A stretch of DNA of 64,000 nt, taken from the NCBI RefSeq assembly GCF_004379255.2, contig NC_056039.1, forward strand, positions 9,226,501 through 9,290,500, read 5' to 3'. The notes beneath the pieces were generated by a model that saw only the letters and a program-made list of their open reading frames with translations, was not told the origin of the DNA and made no database searches. Origin of the DNA: Salvia splendens (Eukaryota > Streptophyta > Magnoliopsida > Lamiales > Lamiaceae). This document shows positions 35,512 to 46,924 of the stretch, piece by piece. The first letter of the stretch is position 1. Each line of letters opens with the position of its first letter. The translations under genes and the position numbers were made by a program.

Positions 35512-36517
35512 ACATGACAAAAAAGCCCCTGAGCTTGTGGCCAGGAATGTACCATTCACCCGTCACGATTGCCATTTGGGAGACGAGATCCAAAACACGA
35601 TTTCTGTCAAGGTACAAACAAATTCATTGCCTCTGTTTCAATAATTCATTCGTAATTACAATTACCCCAACAATTGACATTATAATTACAATTAAGTGCC
35701 TAAACCATCAGAACACTCCTACATCTGATGATTAATTTTACAATTGAAGTTGGATTGTGAGCTGTTCTTTGACATACATTTTATATTAGCACTGCGCAGA
35801 CGATGACAGCACTACTAGACCGCTGTATCTGGTTACTGCCTCCATCGACAAGATGGTGCTGAAGAAGCCAATAAGTGTTGATATTGATTTGCGTGTTTCC
35901 GGTGCAGTTACCTGGGTTGGCCGATCCTCTATCGAGATTCAGCTAGATGTTACACAGCCTCCCACTCGTATGCTTTCAACACCATTAATTGTCTTTCTAA
36001 ATTATACTACTAATTGTGCTTTTGTTGCTAGGAGTTTCTCTAGTTTAATCTAAACGAAAACTTTCGTCTCTCGCAGAGTCAGCTGAAGCAACTGATTCGG
36101 TCATTCTCACTGCCACGTTCATTTTTGTGGCTCGTGACTACAAGACACGCGCAGCTGCTCCAATGAACCGGCTGATTCCAGAAACAGAACGAGAGAAGTC
36201 ACTTTACGAAGCAGCGGAAGCAAGAAATAGGCTGAGAAAGAGCAAGATTAAAGGCGATGAGAAGGCGATTGAGAATGGAGGGGTTAATAGAGTTGCAGCA
36301 TTACTAGCCGAAGGACGGATCTTCTGCGACATGCCTGCCTTGGCAGATAGGGATAGCATTCTTCTTAGAGAAACTCGACTGGAGAACTCCTTGATCTGCC
36401 AGCCACAGCAAAGGAACATTCATGGCCGCATATTTGGAGGGTTTCTTATGCATAGAGCGTTTGAGCTAGCCTTTTCAACAACTTATGTTTTTGCAGGAAT
36501 GATGCCATCCTTTCTCG

Positions 36518-36668
36518 ACACCATGAACACATTCTTTTTTTTAATGGTTAAATGAACATAAATTTAAAGGCTGTGCCACGGAGGACTTGAACCTGAGACC
36601 TTTTGGCTTCGGGCATTATTAACCTCTCTACCGCTTGGCCAACTCACACACACCATGAACACATTCTT
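36518..36668 (-). mobile_element. tRNA-derived SINE with 19-bp target-site duplication
   Basis: The body (36537-36649) is bounded by the exact duplication ACACCATGAACACATTCTT (36518-36536 and 36650-36668). On the minus strand it starts with an A-box-like TTGGCCAAGCGGTAGAGAGG (36642-36623), then a B-box GGTCTCAGGTTCAAGTCC (36600-36583), and ends in an A-tail (T run at 36535-36542 on the plus strand). Long target duplication, A-tail and Pol III boxes define a short SINE or retroposed tRNA-like RNA. It interrupts the thioesterase gene. Confidence 0.9.
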
Positions 36669-37218
36669 AATCCTTATTGAGCAAGTGACTCTGTGTTGGT
36701 GATGTAGGTGGATGTTGGAGACTTTTTGCGGTTCAAGTATTGTGTATTGTATACAGAAAGCGAGAGATCGGATCAGCCCTTAATCAATGTGGAAGTCGTG
36801 GCACACGTTACGAGGCCAGAGTTAAGGTCTAGTGAGGTATGCTTGCTCCTCTGGTTAATGAGCTTAACTGCCTAGGTTTAATGACTAGTTAACGTTGCTG
36901 CAAGCAAATGATATATACATGGCTGAAAAAATTCACATTTGCTTATATATTTACTAAAATGATTTTACATGTTCAACAAGAACCCCCATGTACCATGTTC
37001 AATGATTTAGTTTTCAATCTGTCAGCTGAAATACAATTAAATGGGAATTGTGATTGTTTCTGATTCAGGTGTCAAATAGGTTTTACTACACGTTCACGGT
37101 TAGACACGAGGCAAAGGCTAAGAACAATGGAGTTAGGATCAGAAAAGTGGTTCCAGCAACAGAGGAGGAAGCACGCAGAATCATTGAGCGCATCGATGCT
37201 GATTCTTTGGATTCGTGA

Positions 37219-37834
37219 TTTAATCAAAAAAATCATACAAATTGTTGCTGCGTTACTGCAATAGGGAATAGTTGCATCTTTAGATGTTTCATCTCTATGT
37301 AATAATCCTATCATGTTTCAGTTTATTCACTGAAAGAAAGGACATGAATTACATGCTATTGTAATTCAAATAAATTATTATATACGCATGAAACATCTTA
37401 ATTGACAGTACTATTATATAGGCTCACGATTTACTATATCCAAATTGTTCAGAAATTTATAGATGAATTTCATGCAACTATGCATCAAAAAGTTGTATTA
37501 AGCAAGATTATGTCGAGCAGTTAAAAAAGCAACTTATCTCAAGAAACAAGTAATACTGCTCAAGAAACCATGCTTATTTACAGCAAGAATTCTGAAAACC
37601 AGTGTTTTTTACAGAGGAGAAATACAGACATCAACCTTTGACTGACTGAGGCCTTATATCGCTTGGAAGATTTTCTTGTTGTATATCTGTAACACATGAA
37701 GCTTCAAAATCTTTTACATTCATCTATATAATAAATACAAATGGTTAAAATGAATATGCTAGTACCTAATAAGGTTGCTAGGCACCATCCAGAAACCTAA
37801 GAAGATGCCACCACCACCTCATGTGAGAGCTAAA
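37219..37834. other. Convergent 3' spacer between thioesterase and formin
   Basis: AT-rich sequence between the two convergent stop codons. It contains both 3' UTRs; nothing else is supported. Confidence 0.45.
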
Positions 37835-40800
37835 CTAAGAACTCTCCTCGTCGGAGGAAGAGTGTGGCCGTTTATTTTCAAAACCCCCCACAACCTGCTG
37901 TAACATCGGGTTAACAGGCACTGGAAACTTGTAGGCGGAATTCACCACGGTTCGTTCATTTACCATTCCAACTTCCTTGCAGACCCGGTCCAAAATTGTT
38001 AGGAAGTCCCTCATCACCAAGAAAATTCTGAAAGGATGGGCCTCTTCCTTCACTGAATTTCCATGGAAATACTCAGTAATCTCCTTTACAAGAGACAGAG
38101 CAACGCTTTCTTGGGCTTGAATCCTAATAATTTCCTCCTCCGCCTTTTTCATGAAGCTGCTCATCGAGGCAGAAAACTTGTTGCTGCTGCTGTCTTCCAA
38201 GGACACTGCTTCAACCAATCTAACAACCTCTGATATATTTCCAATTCCTTTCGAAATTTTTGAGACATCGCTGCTCAGCACTTCTGCATCCATAGTAGCA
38301 GCTTTCTTTACATTTGATAACTCACCACTAAGGCTAGAAACAACTTGGAGGCCAAGCTTTCTGCATTTGGCATCATCACTTGTGTCAGTTGGCCCCCCAC
38401 CAGATAGACGGGCACCCTCACTTTTTATTATCTCCTGAACAACAAAATGCAAGAGTGTAGTCTTCCCATCTGCTCCTTTGATATCAACAAGCTTGAGGAG
38501 TGTGTCTAGTTTGAAAGCATGTGCATCACCTCGATTTGTTCCCACATTCATGCGGTTTCCAGTCTTCAGCACTGCTTCAAGAAGCTTGAGGAACATCCTG
38601 CTCATCCTCAATTCTTCACAAGCTGCCTGTAATATCAAAAACTTCTTAGTTAACACCACAACTGCATGAACTAAAGATGAGGTTCCATTACAGATAATTA
38701 ACCTAATGTTAAAAAAAAGGTCTTTCCTGGTTACAGCACAGAGAAAGTTGATGAACTGAATAGGCATAGCTAAGGTATTAGCATTTATCTGACATTAAAA
38801 GCAACCCAGGTCTCAAGAACAAACATAGCCTCTATCTAGCAGAATAACATCTTACTGATGAGAGTGTTTAGATCCAGACAACCTATTATTACTGGCGACT
38901 AATGAAGTAAATGGAGAAAGATATCATTATACCAGCAGGATTCTAGTACAGAACATAAAGTTATATACTACAGACAATCTCAGTCCAGACTGTAGCTATG
39001 GTGGGAGTAACATTCCTTCAATACTTGTGTCGAGCTAAATCTGTTTACTTTTTATATTTGTTGCCAAAAATCTGTAATATTTTTAAAAATGGGTCTAAAT
39101 AGTTGATGATTGAGTGAAATAATACCTCCAATGTTGCAAATGAATTTTTTAGGTATTCCACCTCATATTCAAAATTTGATATGTATAGCATTGCATCAAT
39201 TCTTCTGAAAGCATGCGGTATATCAAGTACTGCCTTCAAAAATCTTTCAGCAGCGCCAAGCTTGGTTGACGAAACATCTTCATATTCTTTTAGCTTTCTC
39301 TCCTCTTCTTTAGTTGGTGCCATCTTCATTAAACTCTCAAGAAGCTCAGTACCAAGAATATCAGTATTGCCTGGATGAAAAGCAAGACGAGTTACTTAGG
39401 AAGAAGAAGGTTGGCTGATCTTCAAAGACAAGCACAGAGTAGAGACGAATAATATGATACTATTTCTCTATGGCATTTCGCTCTATTTCCATGGCTTCGT
39501 TGAGCCAGTTTCTTTCATTAGCATTAATCTGAATATGGGTATGGTTAATGGCTCAAAAGTTACAGTTTTAGCCAACCAAAAAGAAAAACTAATACTCTCA
39601 TTCCAAGCCAACTTCGATTGCAGAGCATTACAAGCATCTGGATGCAAAATATTGCTATATGGAACTGCAGTTCTAGAAAGGGAAAAAAAAACTTCCAACA
39701 ATTTCTAGTTTTTGGCAAAAAAGAGTAGGCAGATATATAAATATACATATAGTATATATGTAATATGTGTATGTGTGTATTTAGAGTATTGCATGACTAC
39801 CACCATCCCCCTTGCGTAAACCAAAAGATGCATACAACTTTCATAGGCTATCATGAAATAAAATATCCTATACGATTAGGTGGTGTAAGGAATGGCTCTA
39901 ACTAATGTTAAAATCACAGAAAACATGAGGTTAAGAGTACCTTCAATAAGGCCCTCGCAAACCTCCTCTACCGTGACATTGAGCGCCCTAAACAAGATTG
40001 CAATGTTTTGCGCCTTCTTAGGATCAAGAACCCGGTTATTGTCTTGGCGAGGAGTGGGAAGAACATTCCACCTAGCTGCTTCCTTTGGAGTTGGTTTCGA
40101 AACATTTGCAACAAACAATGTTTCGATCATCTCCTCGTTCAATCTGCATTCCATGAACAAATCAGTCCATCAATTCAACTGAAAGTTAAAATCACAAAGA
40201 AGAGCATATATCTTTCGAGAAAAGTGAGAATGATCGTACTTGAACGAGCTACATTTCAGCTGATCCCACACCATTTCACGATCGGAGCTCGCCCTCACTT
40301 TATCCCAATGCAGTGGCTTCAATTTTGTTTTGGGAGTAGTATCCTCATTCCGCTGTACATCTTCAGTATTCTTCTCAACACTTTCTGTGACATTTTTAGG
40401 TAATTCCATTGGAGAAATCAATGTTGGACTTTCGGCGGCCATAGGTCTTAACGGAGAAGCCATGGATGGTGGTCTGGTGACGAGATTTTTGGCCGGTGGA
40501 GCTGGAGTTCTCGGACTATCCCAGACTTTACCTGCTACCTGTGGCGGAGGTGGTGGAGGGGGGACATAAGCTGCTGAACGTGAGGGAACAACAAGAGGCG
40601 GCGGCGGTGGAGGTGGATGCGGTTTTGGAATGCTGATTTTCACCGGGGATTCCGTGTTCTGATCAGAGAAACTCGAAATCCGCGGAGATGACTCTTCGCT
40701 TCTCCTGGAGCATCTCTCCGGTGATGATGAACTTGGCGGCGATGGAGATGCGGATTCCTTACGCAACAAATCTCGCGGCGGAGGAGAGGACGTCGATTGC

Positions 40801-41864
40801 CTATGCAGCAGCGCAATATTCTGAATCTCAATCAGGTCAGGCGATTTCGGAATCGAATTCCTAGGGCTCAAACTGTTTCCTGGCGAAAGACTCAGCGAAA
40901 TGGACCCTGACGGAGAGCCCCTGCCCGATCCAGAAGCCGAAGAAGAGTAAGTTGAGGAGGAATTCGAAGTCGAGCCGTTGAAATTCTCCACATCAATGGC
41001 AGCAAACGCTCTTCTAGAAGCTGATCCGGCGCCAATCGAACTTTCCCTACCGTTTAACGAGCCGTTGGGAGAGTAGAACTCCTCATCTTCATCATCTCTG
41101 CTCGACGCCACGTCAGCATTGTTCCGATAAATCCTGCGTGAATTCTGCTGCGCGTTCAACGGCGGTAATGGGCGGAGCTCCGGCGAATCCATTTTCCTCG
41201 GATTCAAAGTGCGATTGTCGGCAGGGGCGCTAATGCTTCCATTGTAGGCAATGCCGCCGCCGGCAGCGGCGGCAGCATGTGAATTGACCAAAGTGCCGAG
41301 GTACAGGAACTCTGAGCTGGTCTGTGAAGGCCTCTGAAGCTTCGGAATATGGCGGTTATCAGGAGCACCGCGGAATATGGTGGCGGTAGTGGTTGTGCTG
41401 TCGGATCTATGCGATTTAGCGTGGTCGTGCGCGGACGATCTGTCGATTCTCCTGCGCTTGCGGAAGTGGATGAAAACGGCGAGGGCGAGGATGACGACGG
41501 CGGCGGAGACGGCAGCAACAGCGACGGCGATGAGCTTGGCTGAGGCGGATTTGGAGTGGGGGAGGTTGAGAGAGGTGATGTTGGCGGGGAAGGAGGCAAG
41601 GGAGGTCGGGGAGGGGGGCGGAGGGGGAGAAGGATCGGAGGGGAAGAATGGAGTGTTGGTGTTGTTGGGGGTATTAGTGGAAAAGGGGTATTTGGGGGTG
41701 GGTGGTGGCGGTGGGGAAGGGGTGGGCGGCTCAACTGGGGGAGGGGAATCCTCCGGGAAGAATGGCTGGTGAAGAATGCGGCGGCGGTGGACGGCGGCGG
41801 TGGCTGAGGGGCTGCTCAGCCAGGACAACAAGAAGAGGAGGAGGAGGATGCTGAAGGAGGGCAT
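37835..41864 (-). CDS. Class I formin, FH1-like
   Basis: Four minus-strand exons, 41864-40240, 40143-39941, 39370-39126 and 38626-37835, give 954 residues. It nucleates and caps actin filaments at the plasma membrane. Order: signal peptide (1-24), a Pro-rich extracellular part with the plant-formin motif [16 protein letters not shown], a membrane helix at about 109-132, the basic stop HFRKRRR, a long Ser/Pro-rich cytosolic linker, proline runs (FH1, [10 protein letters not shown] and PPPPPPPQV), then FH2 from about residue 505: [70 protein letters not shown] and [14 protein letters not shown]. The sequence follows Arabidopsis FH1 (At3g25500) closely from the signal region to [10 protein letters not shown]. 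Exons are long and few, as in the family. The 5' leader contains TG/GA repeats. Confidence 0.95.
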
Positions 41865-42694
41865 TGATTTCTCTTGTGTGTGTATGTCTGTGTGTGTGGG
41901 TGAGAGAGAGAGAGAGTAAATGCGAGATTTGAGGGTGGATGAATGTGAGAATATGACAATATCCAGTCACATTGCACACACAGAGAGAGAGAGAGGGATG
42001 CTACATCAACACGGTGAGATGAGAGTGAGTGAGAGTGTGGGATGGGAAGGAAGGGATACAGATACTGTAAATAATTGAGGAGGAATAATTAATTAATTAA
42101 TACTACTAGTAAATAAAGAGGTAAATAATTAGGAAAGGAGTAATGTTTTTGCATGAATGAACTAATTAAGCCAGCTAAGACTCAGCTGTGCACCTTCTAC
42201 GTCCAAAGAGTATGCTTCCTGCGTGACGTCACTACCAATTATGATTCTCTAACTTCGCATTACATAAATATTTAATAAGTTGTTAGCACTCCCTCTAAAA
42301 GAAATAAAAATGTCGTTCCACTTTAATCATATTCCCTACCGACACTAAAGTTACCCATAATTACACAACCAACCATCTTCAAGTTGAACCGGACCCAAGA
42401 CTAATTTCATTCAAAATTCAGCCACAAACAACTTACTAATTCAATCTAAAAATTCATCAAAACAAGATTAAATATTACACCCCACGAATAAAATACAGTA
42501 ATCACTTGGTCCTCATATAACAATAACACACATGAAGTAGTGCATATGCAATTTCGATGTATTTGGTGAGGAAACTAATTCGCCTTTTTTTTATCTTAAA
42601 TTGACTGCACTGTCAATCAAAACATAAATGGTCACAACCACCGACCAACTCGTTTTTTATCCCAAACTACTGTGGTTGTTTTCATTCAAGGTTC
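41865..42694. other. Formin 5' leader and promoter region with TG/GA repeats
   Basis: Between 41875 and 41995 are (TG)n and two (GA)n runs, with another GA-rich patch to about 42040, probably 5' UTR. GA repeats are common in plant leaders and can bind BPC factors. The rest is AT-rich spacer with no gene. Confidence 0.5.
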
Positions 42695-42735
42695 CTAAAT
42701 AATTTGATTTTCCAATGATCAAATTATATAATTGT
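42695..42735. repeat. 41-bp direct repeat, copy 1 (copy 2 at 43836-43876)
   Basis: The two copies are identical as read, beginning CTAAATAATTTGATTTTCCA and ending ATATAATTGT, and flank the truncated Harbinger element on the outside. Confidence 0.9.
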
Positions 42736-42739
42736 GCTG

Positions 42740-43549
42740 CTAGTTGAAAAGTGGCGATGAGTTGAGGACGTTGAGGTCGTTGTCCGAACCAGCTATCCCA
42801 AAATACGCGTGCCAAATCCAAAGCCCGTAATCAGCTACGGCCTCCAGGATCATCGTGGGATTCTTTCCCTTGTAGCCGGACGTGTAGAACCCCTTCCAGG
42901 CTGCGGGACAGTTCTTCCACTCCCAATGCATACAATCTATGCTGCCTAACATACCCGGGAACCCATGCTGACTCCCGTGCATCCGCAACAGATCTTGGCA
43001 GTCTTCGGGGGTAGGCGTTCGGAGATACTGATCACCGAATACTTCTATCACTCCCAGACAGAAATTCTTCAGACATTGCAGGGCAGTCGTCTCACCGATG
43101 TGGAGATACTCGTCCCACATGTCTGCCGCGCCTCCGTAGGCCAACTGCCGGATTGCCGCAGTGTACTTTTGAATAGGTGTGTGGCCGGGTCTGCCAGTCG
43201 CATCGTGCCTGAAGCGGAAATACAGATATCGAGACTCCAATGCGTTGACAATACGCATAAACAGGTCCCTGCTCATCCTAAAACGACGCCTGAAAAGGTT
43301 GGCGTTGAACCGAGGCTCCTGTGTGAAGTAGTCTTCGTATAGGCGCTGATGTGCAGCTACGTGATCCCGATCAATCACACTGCGGCGGTGGACCACTGGG
43401 GGAGGTCGAGGTATCGCCGGCTGCAAGGCCCTTTCCATCCATTGGTTTATCGCGTTGGTCGTATAGGCGTCCAACGCTTCGGCCATTCGACGTTCGTACT
43501 CCTCAGCATCCCCTCCGCTACCACCACTACCACCACCAGCGTTACTCAT
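42740..43549 (-). pseudogene. HARBI1-like (plant transposon protein) transposase, C-terminally truncated
   Basis: The open frame from the likely ATG at 43549 (MSNAGGGSGG) runs about 269 residues; an upstream in-frame extension to 43825 reads only terminal-repeat sequence. It has the Plant_tran/DDE_4 layout: FRRRFRMSRDLFMRIVNALE, YGGAADMWDEYLHIGETTAL, the first catalytic Asp in MLGSIDCMHWEWKNCP, and the second in GIAGSDNDLNVLNSSPLF. The frame stops one residue later, where the element is broken. The third acidic residue and all downstream sequence are missing, so it cannot be an active nuclease. The frame is otherwise open with no internal stop, so truncation is fairly recent. Confidence 0.9.
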
Positions 43550-43876
43550 TTCGCGTTGTTGCTCTTGTACATAAATTAAGATAGAGAGAGTACTCGTTAA
43601 AAAAAGTGGTGCGAATGAAAATGACGAGCAAAGCGCGTATATATAGTGTTTCGGAAAAAAAAATTTTAAATTTCGCGCTAGGCGGTGCGCTGGGCGATCC
43701 GGGCGCTGCAATAGCGCCGAGCGGATCGCCCAGCGCTGCGCGGTTTCTCTCTCCATTCGCCCGCTGGGCGACTGCAATAGACCGCCCAGCGCCGGTGCTC
43801 GGCTGGGCGGTCGGCTGAGCGGCATTGTGGATGGTCTAAATAATTTGATTTTCCAATGATCAAATTATATAATTGT

Positions 43877-45705
43877 ACATTCTTTTGTCCCATTATGCGG
43901 AATGTACACTTCCGCAATATAAGAACAATCTCTACTGCTGACCTTTTGGCCTAAATCTAGGCACATATCACGAGACAATAAAACATCCCACATTTTTTGC
44001 ATATTAAATTGTGGCCCCAAAATACATTTATAATACAGAAACATCATAATTGAATTATATCCCCCACATCATAGATTATTTCTCTTAACAGCACAACTTT
44101 TGTGAGTGAAATTACTTGTGGTAAAATACTGAATGCACTTTATAGAATAATTGGGTAAAAATGGGCGATACATTTTTGTAGAATAAACAAGCATGCAGCT
44201 TCTAAGGAAGTAGTAGTAGTAGTAGTATCTAATTAGGTTATGGCATATATCGTTATTATTATTATAAGCTTTTTTTGTTAACCTTTTCCCTAACTTTTTC
44301 TTAAGTTGCTTATTTATTGTATCCTGTTGTGGTGGATGTGGACGTGAACATGATACAGATCATTCTCTATTCTTTTATAGCAAATCTTGATTGAGAATTC
44401 AAAATTAGCAAATAAATAATGCGATTGGTTTCATGTAATTAATTTAAATTTATAGGCTACAAAGAGAAGAAGAAATAACTCTGTATTCCAATTAGTATAT
44501 GAATAATGACATGATGAAATGGAATTAATTCGACATAAGTTAATTACTCTCTATAATACTTCGTCGATCTTTCCCCTTTAATAAAATTAATGTGTCATTA
44601 TATACTTACTATGAAATTAATCTGTTCTAAATTTTCATTCTCCTTTAATTTGAGTTTATGAGACCAAGTCAGTGATTGTCAGATATCTATAAATTCAGAA
44701 GCAGATGACCCTTCTTTTGGCTTTGTTTTGGGTAATGATTTACTTAAAAATCAATGAAGATCGTAATTTTTATTTATAGCACTTAAGAACTTAATTAAAT
44801 TCTCCATTCACACACATACAACCAGTTAACAAGTACTAATTGACACTTCACCAGATTGTTTGACTACTCTTATGATAATTAATTTAAAGCATAAAATATT
44901 TCAGCTTAATGATATTCATCATCTATATTAGAATGAAACACTAATACGAATTTCAATAATGCGTGAATATATTAACTGAAAGTAGCTGTAAATATAAAAC
45001 TATTAATATACGGAGTATTTTCTTACCTGTCAAGTAGCTCACTAAAAAGTTGCAACATGAAATAAATGACCATATAAAAACTCCTAAATGAATAAAAACT
45101 TTCTATAAAACATACACACACTATGTTGCGTCTGAATGCAGTTGTTCTAATTAAATTGTAATTAAAAGTTGATGAGTCTTAAAACAAATTCGAGTATAGA
45201 CAAAACTCATCTAGAAGCATAGCCTATCTATTGAAATTCGAACACATTTTACACTTTGAAGTTATAAATTCAACTTATATAAGTCGAAAATATATCATTT
45301 AATAGAGTTAAGTCAACGGAATTTGGCTGCTTTTTCTCGTCTTCACACGTGAGAATTTCACAAGTACTCGATCGGAACTTGAAGTAAATTTAAGTCTATA
45401 AATCATTTGCTTGAATTATTTTAATATAATAGTAATATTGTAAAGTTTTAATCATGTTACCACTTACCACAGATCTACAGTGACTGAGTTAATCGTGGTT
45501 CGGGTAAATGAATAATAGAGTAATTATAGTCTTGTGATTACTACGGGAACAAAAAAGTGTTAAAAATTATTCATAAAAGAAACTAGTGGTGTTATAGTAT
45601 TACTATATTCTTACTTTTTTGAGACAAAGATATTACTGCAGTCTACTCCTATGTCACAACCTTGGAATATGGGATGCATAAATTTTTCATATCTAATTAT
45701 TTTTA
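43877..45705. other. AT-rich spacer, no gene seen
   Basis: No open frame with protein-like composition and no clear element boundaries. It has a short (AGT)n run near 44209-44227 and scattered TAGTACTCC-type sequence typical of plant spacers. Confidence 0.5.
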
Positions 45706-46330
45706 GAGTAATGCTAAATGATCATATTATGGCTAGTCATAATCTTAAAATATTTTTAAACTTTTGTGCAATTAATGTTTAATAGTTGAAATTGATGCAT
45801 CTAGAGAGTAATAATTTTTTAAAGACTAATCTATCCTCAAATATTAAATACTTTATGTAGTAGAATATGGAGTATTTATTTACTTATGTAGTAGTAGAAT
45901 ATGGAGTATTTAACAATATACTTTAGTTATATAATTGAATTATTTTTATCAATTTTAACTATTCTAATCTTTAATTATTATAAAATTATTTAGTAATCAA
46001 CATGCACTTATTTGTAATCAAACACGTACATATTTTGATTATTCAAAACGAGGTAATAAAAATTATTCAGATTATTTAATAGTATGTACTGAATAATTAA
46101 ATTTGAATCCTAATAAATATATTCCCGATATTTCAATTCTATTATTAGTGAGTATTTATGTTTAAATTCACTTGTTTAATAAAATAATTTAATTATACTA
46201 TATATTATTTACTTTATATGGCAGCCGAAATATTTACTCTATATACTTTATTAGTGATTATTTACTTTATATACTTTATTTTAATATATTTAGCTATTAA
46301 TATATCTTTATTATTTAAAAATCTTCTGTC

Positions 46331-46359
46331 CCGTGCATAGCACGGGTGGTAAAACTAGT
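46331..46359 (+). mobile_element. Helitron 3' terminus inside the Mutator-like element
   Basis: The short palindrome CCCGTGC-ATAG-CACGGG is followed eight bases later by CTAG, then T. This is the classic Helitron end (hairpin, then CTRR, host T). The 5' TC end was not located; the element probably covers part of 45.8-46.36 kb. Confidence 0.6.
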
Positions 46360-46454
46360 ACTACATGTAAATACAACAGTGTATTGATATAAAAGCAATT
46401 CAAATAGTTATACTATAGATTAATTTACTGATAATTTATAGTGAAATTGATACT

Positions 46455-46493
46455 ATAATAATAATAATAACAATAATAATAATAATAATAATT
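46455..46493. repeat. (AAT)n microsatellite
   Basis: Interrupted run of AAT/ATA units with one CAA, in the right half of the Mutator-like element. Confidence 0.8.
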
Positions 46494-46924
46494 TATCAAA
46501 ATAATTCAAATATAATTATTTACTATATTTTAAAATTTATAATTAATTTTAAATATAATATATATACATTTAACCTTGGTGTTACTATATCACAGACTAC
46601 TCACTAATAAGGAAATGTAATTCCACATTGTCATCACAACCTACTCACTATTTCTCCCTCTTTATTCCTAAATATGCTATACCATAATAAAAATAAAAAT
46701 AAAGTAGTAAAAAAGTTGAGTAACAAATTACTCTAAAAAAAGAATGGAACAAATAAATTAAAAAGAAACTACAATTAAAGACTAAGGGTAGTATTGTCAA
46801 CTGAATTAAGCATTAAATGAGACAATTAAATTATTAATATCCAAATATACCTATATTTACTGAAATGTCATTTATGGCCAGCCACATTATGGCCATGTAG
46901 CACTACTCTTATTTTTATTACAGT

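Larger units (their letters stand above)
35370..37218 (+). pseudogene. Acyl-CoA thioesterase (ACOT9/At5g48370 type), internal exon lost, SINE inserted
   Basis: Recognisable pieces: 35370-35611 (start to SKTRFLSR), 35790-35967 (HCADDDSTTRPLYLVTASID to LDVTQPPT), 36077 to about 36536 (ATDSVILTATFIFVARDYKTRA to IFGGFLMHRAFELAFSTTYVFAGMMPSFL), 36708-36836 (VDVGDFLRFKYCVLYTESE) and 37069-37218 (end DADSLDS). The family has two hotdog domains and hydrolyses acyl-CoA in mitochondria or plastids. Two faults are visible. The first piece ends in phase 2 but the next begins in phase 0, and the expected 60 or so residues between them (with the LEDLD motif) cannot be found in the 178-base gap. A SINE with a 19-bp target duplication splits the segment after PSFL, which no longer reads like the family or shows a donor site. 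The other exons are well preserved, so decay is recent or a shortened product is made. Confidence 0.75.
42695..43876 (-). mobile_element. Truncated PIF/Harbinger element bounded by a 41-bp direct repeat
   Basis: The 5' end is intact: read on the minus strand it begins GACCATCCACAATGCCGC at about 43835, next to a TAA target site. The 3' end is gone; element sequence stops near 42743. Directly outside both ends lies the same 41-base AT-rich sequence (42695-42735 and 43836-43876). This is far longer than a Harbinger 3-bp target duplication, so it did not arise from simple insertion. It contains a transposase fragment. Confidence 0.85.
45706..46908. mobile_element. Mutator-like non-autonomous element
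   Basis: Long imperfect terminal repeats: GAGTAATGCTAAATGATC... on the left and, on the complement of the right end, GAGTAGTGCTACATGGCC..., remaining similar for about 39 bases. The flanks share the exact 9-bp duplication TTATTTTTA (45697-45705 and 46909-46917), the Mutator-class size. No transposase. A Helitron 3' end lies within it. Confidence 0.85.

Noticed and set aside
36543..36649. A functional tRNA gene on the minus strand
   Set aside because: It has an A-tail and a 19-bp target duplication, so it is a retroposed SINE-like copy.
37835..40160. Intron frames in the formin as separate genes
   Set aside because: They are read-through of FH2 exons into introns; the joined exons give a complete FH2 domain.
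41204..41807. Long open frames antisense and out of frame to the formin N-terminus
   Set aside because: They are Pro/Ser- or Gly-rich shadows of the formin's biased codons with no independent support.
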